From Bacillota bacterium (GTDB lineage Bacteria > Bacillota_A > Clostridia > Peptostreptococcales > Anaerovoracaceae), in NCBI GenBank assembly GCA_017438085.1, contig JAFRWH010000083.1, positions 1 to 11,190 on the forward strand: a stretch of DNA of 11,190 bases. The letters run 5' to 3'. Below the pieces are notes generated by a model. That model did no database searches, was not told where the DNA came from, and was given only the letters and a program-made list of their open reading frames with translations. Positions 7,732 through 11,190 of the stretch are shown here, piece after piece. The position numbers and the translations under genes were made by a program. Numbering within the stretch: position 1 is the stretch's first letter; each line of letters opens with the position of its first letter.

Positions 7732-8307
7732 CTACCTTGCAGAAGGCTTTTTCTTTCTGACAGAGAAGCCCATCTTTCCTGCATACTTTGTCATGGAGTA
7801 ATATTCGCCGTGGATAAGGCTCACAAGCTCTGCCTTGGCAAGATCTATGCGGCCTTTTTCGCTTACCAGGTTCTCGTCAGCGTGAATAGCCACTATCTCT
7901 GCAAGGAACATGTCGTGACTTGGCAGTTTTACAGTCTGAAAGATCCTGCATTCGAAATTTACAGGGCATTCCTCTATAAGAGGCGCAGCGACCACGTCGC
8001 CGGCCAGCTTCGTAAGCTTAAGCTTTTCGAACTTGTCGATCCTTGCTCCGGTGGTGCAGCCCGCAAGATCCATGGCAGAGCTCAGCCTTTTGGGTACGAG
8101 ATTGATGACGAATTCACCGCTGTTTTCTATTATGTCATGACTGTAACGGCTTGGTCTGACAGATATGTATACATAAGGAAGGTCACTGTTAACTACGCCG
8201 GTCCAGGCCACGGTTATTATATTTGACTTCTCCATGCTGCCGCAGCTTACCATAACGCTGGGAAGCGGCGCCATCATTGTATTTGGTTTTACGCTTATCT
8301 TGTTCAT
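7732..8307 (-). CDS. Flavin reductase-like FMN-binding protein (flavoredoxin type)
   Basis: The 191 residues fit the flavin reductase-like split-barrel family. Typical features are the opening APLPSVMVSCG (13-23), NIITVAWTGVVNSDLPYVYISVRPSRYSHDII (29-60, cited in part as the conserved core: AW, SVRP, YS), GEFVINLV (64-71), and HDMFLAEIVA (131-140). Members bind FMN and pass electrons between NAD(P)H or redox proteins and flavin; flavoredoxins of anaerobes are close relatives. The exact partner is unknown. Its ATG overlaps the stop of the pseudouridine synthase gene (ATGA). The nearest GGAG lies about 14 bases upstream, further than usual, so translation is probably coupled to the gene before it. 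No functional link to division or rRNA modification is apparent. Confidence 0.87.
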   Translation of the reverse strand: MNKISVKPNTMMAPLPSVMVSCGSMEKSNIITVAWTGVVNSDLPYVYISVRPSRYSHDIIENSGEFVINLVPKRLSSAMDLAGCTTGARIDKFEKLKLTKLAGDVVAAPLIEECPVNFECRIFQTVKLPSHDMFLAEIVAIHADENLVSEKGRIDLAKAELVSLIHGEYYSMTKYAGKMGFSVRKKKPSAR

Positions 8308-9230
8308 CTGTTTTTCAGTTTCTCCAGTGTTTCCAGATATTCCGCAGGGGGATCTGCGTCGAATTCCATGTACTGACCCGTAACCGGATGCACAAAGCCA
8401 AGAATGCCCGCATGAAGCATCTGCCCGTTCAGTTTATAGGGCTGATTCGCAGGACCATAGACCGTGTCACCCAGGAGAGGCCGCTTTATATGCGCCATGT
8501 GAACTCTTATCTGATGAGTGCGTCCGGTCTCCAGTCTGCAGGCCAGCTCAGTAAAGCCATTGAAGCGCTGCAGCACTCTCCAGTGAGTGACAGCCCTTCT
8601 CCCCTTTTCAGGCGGCACCACAGCCATCCTGAGCCGGTTCCTGGGGTCCCTGCCTATGGGCGCGTCCACTGTGCCCCTGTCCTCAGCAAAACCGTAGAAG
8701 CAGACTGCGCGGTATTCTCTGGTGACGGAATGCTCCGCCAGCTGCGCGGAAAGCCCCTGATGGGCAGCATCAGTCTTGGCAGCCACGATAAGCCCGGAAG
8801 TATCTTTGTCTATACGGTGCACTATTCCCGGCCTTGCCATGCCTCCTATGCTGCTCATGCTGCCGCAGTGGAAAAGCAGCGCATTCACGAGAGTGCCGCT
8901 CAGATTTCCCGCCGCCGGATGGACCACCATGCCTTTGGGTTTGTTCACGACTATCAGATGGTCGTCCTCGTAGACTATATCCAGCGGTATATCCTCAGGC
9001 TCTGAGAGCCCTTCTGAGGCAGGAGGAAGGACAAGACGTATATTTTCCCCTGAAAGCAGTTTTCTCTTCTTAGAGAGGCACTCAGAGCCTCCTACGGCCA
9101 CATTTCCGCCCTCTATCAGCTTTACGATGTAGCTGCGGGAAACATCTTCCATCAAATTCGAAAGCACGCTGTCGATCCTCTGTCCAGCGTGCTCCTCTGT
9201 AATTGTAAATTCAAATATTCTTTCGTCCAT
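8304..9230 (-). CDS. rluD: RluA/RluD-family 23S rRNA pseudouridine synthase
   Basis: This enzyme isomerises uridine to pseudouridine in RNA, most likely 23S rRNA. Its 308 residues have an N-terminal S4 RNA-binding domain at about 17-80 (GQRIDSVLSNL) and the catalytic domain after it. The family motif is HRIDKDTSGLIV (138-149) with catalytic D141. Other landmarks are VVNKPKGMVVHP (94-105), the GRTHQIRVHM segment and LLGDTVYG. Placement directly after lspA is the classic order in Firmicutes, where the gene is often called rluD or ylyB. The start lies 6 bases after the lspA stop, and the in-frame stop just upstream rules out an earlier start. No Shine-Dalgarno sequence is seen, so coupling to lspA is likely. 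The precise target uridines are not proven by sequence. Confidence 0.93.
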   Translation of the reverse strand: MDERIFEFTITEEHAGQRIDSVLSNLMEDVSRSYIVKLIEGGNVAVGGSECLSKKRKLLSGENIRLVLPPASEGLSEPEDIPLDIVYEDDHLIVVNKPKGMVVHPAAGNLSGTLVNALLFHCGSMSSIGGMARPGIVHRIDKDTSGLIVAAKTDAAHQGLSAQLAEHSVTREYRAVCFYGFAEDRGTVDAPIGRDPRNRLRMAVVPPEKGRRAVTHWRVLQRFNGFTELACRLETGRTHQIRVHMAHIKRPLLGDTVYGPANQPYKLNGQMLHAGILGFVHPVTGQYMEFDADPPAEYLETLEKLKNR

Positions 9231-9236
9231 CGATCG

Positions 9237-9704
9237 TTATTTTGAAGGAGGGGCTTCGTGCTTGTTCTTATGTCCGTCGCTGTAGAAAACGGCGAATATA
9301 AGAAGCAGGCAGCCGCAGGTGATGCAGATATCAGCCACATTGAAGATGGGTATTATCCTGATGTCAAGGAAGTCCACGACATAACCGGTGAACAGTCTGT
9401 CTATGTAATTTCCCAGGCCGCCGCCCAGTATCATGGCCAGAAAGACCTGCTCAGCTTTGGACATGCTGTCCCTGAATTTGTACCAGTAAAACAGCAGAGC
9501 AGCCATCAGCAGTGCGGTGAACACAAGCAGGAAGCCTGTTCTGCCGGCGAAAAAGCTGAAAGCGGCACCGCTGTTCTGCACATATCTGAGTCCTATGCCG
9601 CTGTTTCCGATGCCGATAAACTGACCAAGCTCCATAGTTCTCGTTATCAGTATCTTAGACAGGCGGTCAAGGACTACCACAACGCCTACTATTATCCAGA
9701 ACAC
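9237..9704 (-). CDS. lspA: Lipoprotein signal peptidase (signal peptidase II)
   Basis: An integral membrane aspartyl protease that cuts signal peptides from diacylglyceryl-modified prolipoproteins. The 155 residues are normal in length, with four hydrophobic segments (about 2-20, 57-73, 86-103, 119-141). Family landmarks are YVQNSGAAFSFF (41-52), GGGLGNYIDRL (94-104), and the two catalytic aspartates: D111 in VVDF and D125 in FNVAD. The GTG start shares its first base with the TAG stop of divIVA, and AGAGGT inside the divIVA 3' end supplies the ribosome site, so the two genes are translationally linked. The partner lgt is not in the window. Confidence 0.96.
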   Translation of the reverse strand: MFWIIVGVVVVLDRLSKILITRTMELGQFIGIGNSGIGLRYVQNSGAAFSFFAGRTGFLLVFTALLMAALLFYWYKFRDSMSKAEQVFLAMILGGGLGNYIDRLFTGYVVDFLDIRIIPIFNVADICITCGCLLLIFAVFYSDGHKNKHEAPPSK

Positions 9705-10330
9705 TAAATCTTACCTCTGTAATTGGTGATGGTCCTGGTCAGATCGGCAACCTTATCATCCTGTTCCTTTATCTCCTCGGAAGCCTTGCTGTCCCCGAAG
9801 GAGGAGCCGAACTTGCTGAGGAAGCTTTCGGAAGTGGAATCAAGATCCTTTTCGCTGATGAAATCAGTCCCGGTGTTTCCGATGATGTCTTCGCTCATGC
9901 CATCAACGCGCTCAAGCTCGGATTCGAGTATGGACTTCATGCGGGTGCGCAGGCTGCCGACTCTCTGGGTAAGCCTTCTCTCCTCATCCTGCAGCCTCTC
10001 CACAGCTTCTCTTGCCTGGCGCAGCTTAAGGTCCGCATCCAGTTCGGCATTGCGGATAAGGATCTCAGCTCTCTTTTCAGCGCTGGCTGAAATGTCGTTC
10101 ATAAGAGACTTTGCAGCCTCCAGTGTGTTGAGCATAGCGCCTTCCTGCTGTTTATACTGGCTGATCCTCTCCTGCTGTTCGTCGATCTGCTTGAGAAGCC
10201 TTTCGTTTTCGGACAGCAGCTGCTCCATGGAAACGGTGATGTTATCCAGCAGTGTATCCACTTCTTCCGGGTTGTAACCTCTGACAGACTTGGAAAATTC
10301 CGCAGCCTGGATCTCGCTTGGTGTTATCAT
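9704..10330 (-). CDS. divIVA: DivIVA-family cell division/polarity protein
   Basis: DivIVA proteins are coiled-coil scaffolds that collect at curved membrane of division sites and poles. The 208 residues begin with the conserved membrane-binding domain: MITPSEIQAAEF, then RGYNPEEVDTLLD at 17-29. A long coiled coil rich in Glu, Arg, Gln and Leu spans about 32-150, followed by an acidic Ser-rich tail and a short basic end. The residue that aligns with the membrane-inserting Phe17 of Bacillus subtilis DivIVA is V16, while the adjacent Arg is kept (R17). The ATG is 8 bases after the GGAGGT that lies across the final codons and stop of sepF, which shows a coupled division operon. Confidence 0.94.
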   Translation of the reverse strand: MITPSEIQAAEFSKSVRGYNPEEVDTLLDNITVSMEQLLSENERLLKQIDEQQERISQYKQQEGAMLNTLEAAKSLMNDISASAEKRAEILIRNAELDADLKLRQAREAVERLQDEERRLTQRVGSLRTRMKSILESELERVDGMSEDIIGNTGTDFISEKDLDSTSESFLSKFGSSFGDSKASEEIKEQDDKVADLTRTITNYRGKI

Positions 10331-10336
10331 CTTGAA

Positions 10337-10831
10337 TTACCTCCAGGGACTCTTGATGGGCTGTTCAGCCACCTTGGTGTTCATGTTGTATGCAACGTCC
10401 ACATTCTCGGGAGCGAACACGAAAATGTTGTTTGCCACCTTCTGAACATTGCCGTTCAGGGCATAGGTGGCGCCGGACATGAAATCGAATATCTTCCTGG
10501 CCACGTCTGTCTCCAGGTTCTCCAGATTGATGATGACAGGCTTTTTGGCCTTCAGGCTGTCCACCAGCTTGGGGCTTTCATCGAAGCTCTGGGGCTCGAT
10601 TACTATCATCTTCATTTCCTTCGTGATGTACTTGCTGGTAGCAGTAGATGCAGGAGCTGCAGGCTGCGGTCTGTTTACAGCAGCAGGCGCAGGTCTCTGT
10701 TCGCGGTTCTCGAAGCTGGTCTTCTGATCGGGGATGAACTTTTTGGGTTCCTCCTTGATCTCTTCTTCCAGATCATCCTCATCCACGTCTTCAATGCCGA
10801 CTAGTTCTTTGAATTTACTGAATAATCCCAT
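10337..10831 (-). CDS. sepF: SepF, FtsZ-associated cell division protein
   Basis: SepF anchors and bundles FtsZ at the septal membrane in Gram-positive bacteria. The 164-residue protein shows the three expected parts: an amphipathic N-terminal helix (GLFSKFKELVG, 2-12) for membrane binding; a flexible acidic then Pro/Ala-rich linker (about 15-65); and the SepF core (about 72-150) with PVIINLENLE (98-107), ARKIFDFMSGATYALNG (111-127) and the closing IFVFAPENV (136-144). GAGGTG stands just before the ATG, 15 bases after the stop of the HlyD-like gene. Its last three codons and stop contain the ribosome binding site of divIVA. Confidence 0.96.
   Translation of the reverse strand: MGLFSKFKELVGIEDVDEDDLEEEIKEEPKKFIPDQKTSFENREQRPAPAAVNRPQPAAPASTATSKYITKEMKMIVIEPQSFDESPKLVDSLKAKKPVIINLENLETDVARKIFDFMSGATYALNGNVQKVANNIFVFAPENVDVAYNMNTKVAEQPIKSPWR
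10340..10345 (-). promoter_or_regulatory. divIVA ribosome binding site inside the sepF 3' end
   Basis: On the minus strand TGGAGGTAA encodes the last two residues (W, R) and stop of sepF and at the same time provides GGAGGT 8-10 bases before the divIVA ATG. Ribosomes finishing sepF would clear or reload this site, a simple way to keep the two division proteins in proportion. Confidence 0.7.
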
Positions 10832-10846
10832 TTCACACCTCGTATA

Positions 10847-11190
10847 TCAATTCTGCTCAGCGTTTCTTAATATCTCATCGTATATCCTGACGTTCCCGTC
10901 GGTCTTTATCAAGGTCTCCGAGTCTGTAGATACGATAATATCTATGGTTTTGAAACTGTATTCGCCGTTGATGCTCTGGACATACACGCCCGGCTTAAGG
11001 GAAGATGCGCTCTCTCCTTCCGCCTGTATCTCTTGCCAGCTAATGGCGCTGTTGGGCACCACCAGGCCTTCGTAGTTCTGGGTCAGAAGCTTAAGTCTGG
11101 TGTACCTGAGCTTGGCGAAGTTTTCGTAATAACGGCTGATCCTGATGATGACCAGCCTGTGATCGTCTTTGTCATAGTATTCGGTGACGG
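10847..11190 (-). CDS. C-terminal part of an HlyD-like membrane protein (partial, enters from the right edge)
   Basis: The frame is open from the right edge to a TGA at 10847, giving the last 113 residues; the N-terminus is outside the window. The fragment has YENFAKLRYTRLKLLTQNYEG followed by LVVPNSAISW, then GVYVQSING with a beta-rich stretch and a closing VRIYDEILRNAEQN (key residues cited in part). The pattern of a bulky beta domain, a V-P-x-S-A-I turn, G-V-Y-V and a C-terminal Y-D-E matches the C-terminal region of HlyD-like/RND-adaptor-type proteins that often stand upstream of sepF in Clostridia. It is 15 bases from sepF and so in the same operon. Assignment rests on sequence pattern and context, with no visible catalytic motif. 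A GTG at 11062 within it is an internal codon and not a credible start. Confidence 0.6.
   Translation of the reverse strand, partial: VTEYYDKDDHRLVIIRISRYYENFAKLRYTRLKLLTQNYEGLVVPNSAISWQEIQAEGESASSLKPGVYVQSINGEYSFKTIDIIVSTDSETLIKTDGNVRIYDEILRNAEQN

Noticed and set aside
7719..7784. N-terminal extension of the HAD protein from the ATG at 7784
   Set aside because: It would overlap the flavin reductase gene by 53 bases and adds residues before the usual family start; TTG at 7718 fits spacing and family better.
9258..9707. Plus-strand frame (149 codons) opposite lspA, and a similar one at 9723-10277 opposite divIVA
   Set aside because: Both are antisense to recognisable genes; the second is a Ser/Leu repeat-like product expected from the complement of a Glu/Arg/Gln-rich coiled coil.
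1..11190. CRISPR arrays, tRNA or rRNA genes, insertion sequences, att sites
   Set aside because: I saw no spaced direct repeats, cloverleaf-like sequences, transposase motifs or terminal repeats anywhere in the window.

Overview
The window looks like chromosome of an anaerobic, gut-type member of the Clostridia (Bacillota). This is inferred from the gene set and order (HlyD-like protein, sepF, divIVA, lspA, rluD), from GGAGG ribosome binding sites, from GTG and TTG starts, and from heavy use of ATA and AGG/AGA codons. No rRNA or other marker fixes the genus. Every gene I can support lies on the minus strand, so transcription runs from high to low coordinates.

Right part (11190 to about 6918): a tightly packed cell division and envelope cluster. 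It starts with the C-terminal end of an HlyD-like membrane protein that enters from the right edge. Next come sepF, divIVA, lspA, an rluD-type pseudouridine synthase, a flavin reductase-like protein and a HAD-family phosphatase. Gaps are 0 to 15 bases and several stop and start codons overlap, which indicates one operon. yggS, ylmG and ylmH, often found around sepF and divIVA in this phylum, are absent here.

Middle part (6906 to 2778): a self-contained drug-efflux-type cassette. A consensus sigma-A-like promoter with a 37-base near-perfect palindrome across its start site drives a MarR-family regulator. The regulator overlaps by four bases the first of two ABC exporter half-transporters. The pair has the asymmetric motifs of a heterodimeric exporter: one consensus and one degenerate ATP site.

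Left part (2777 to 1): a 146-base leader, then a large open gene running off the left edge, of which 877 codons are visible. The protein has an N-terminal TIR domain with the NADase-type WCxxE motif, one membrane helix and a long beta-propeller-like region. An intrinsic terminator sits only 14 bases before its start codon, and a possible promoter lies just upstream of that terminator. Transcription of the gene may therefore be controlled by termination in its own leader. This TIR, membrane helix and propeller protein is the most interesting object in the window and may be a membrane-anchored sensor and effector. Its function cannot be settled from sequence alone.
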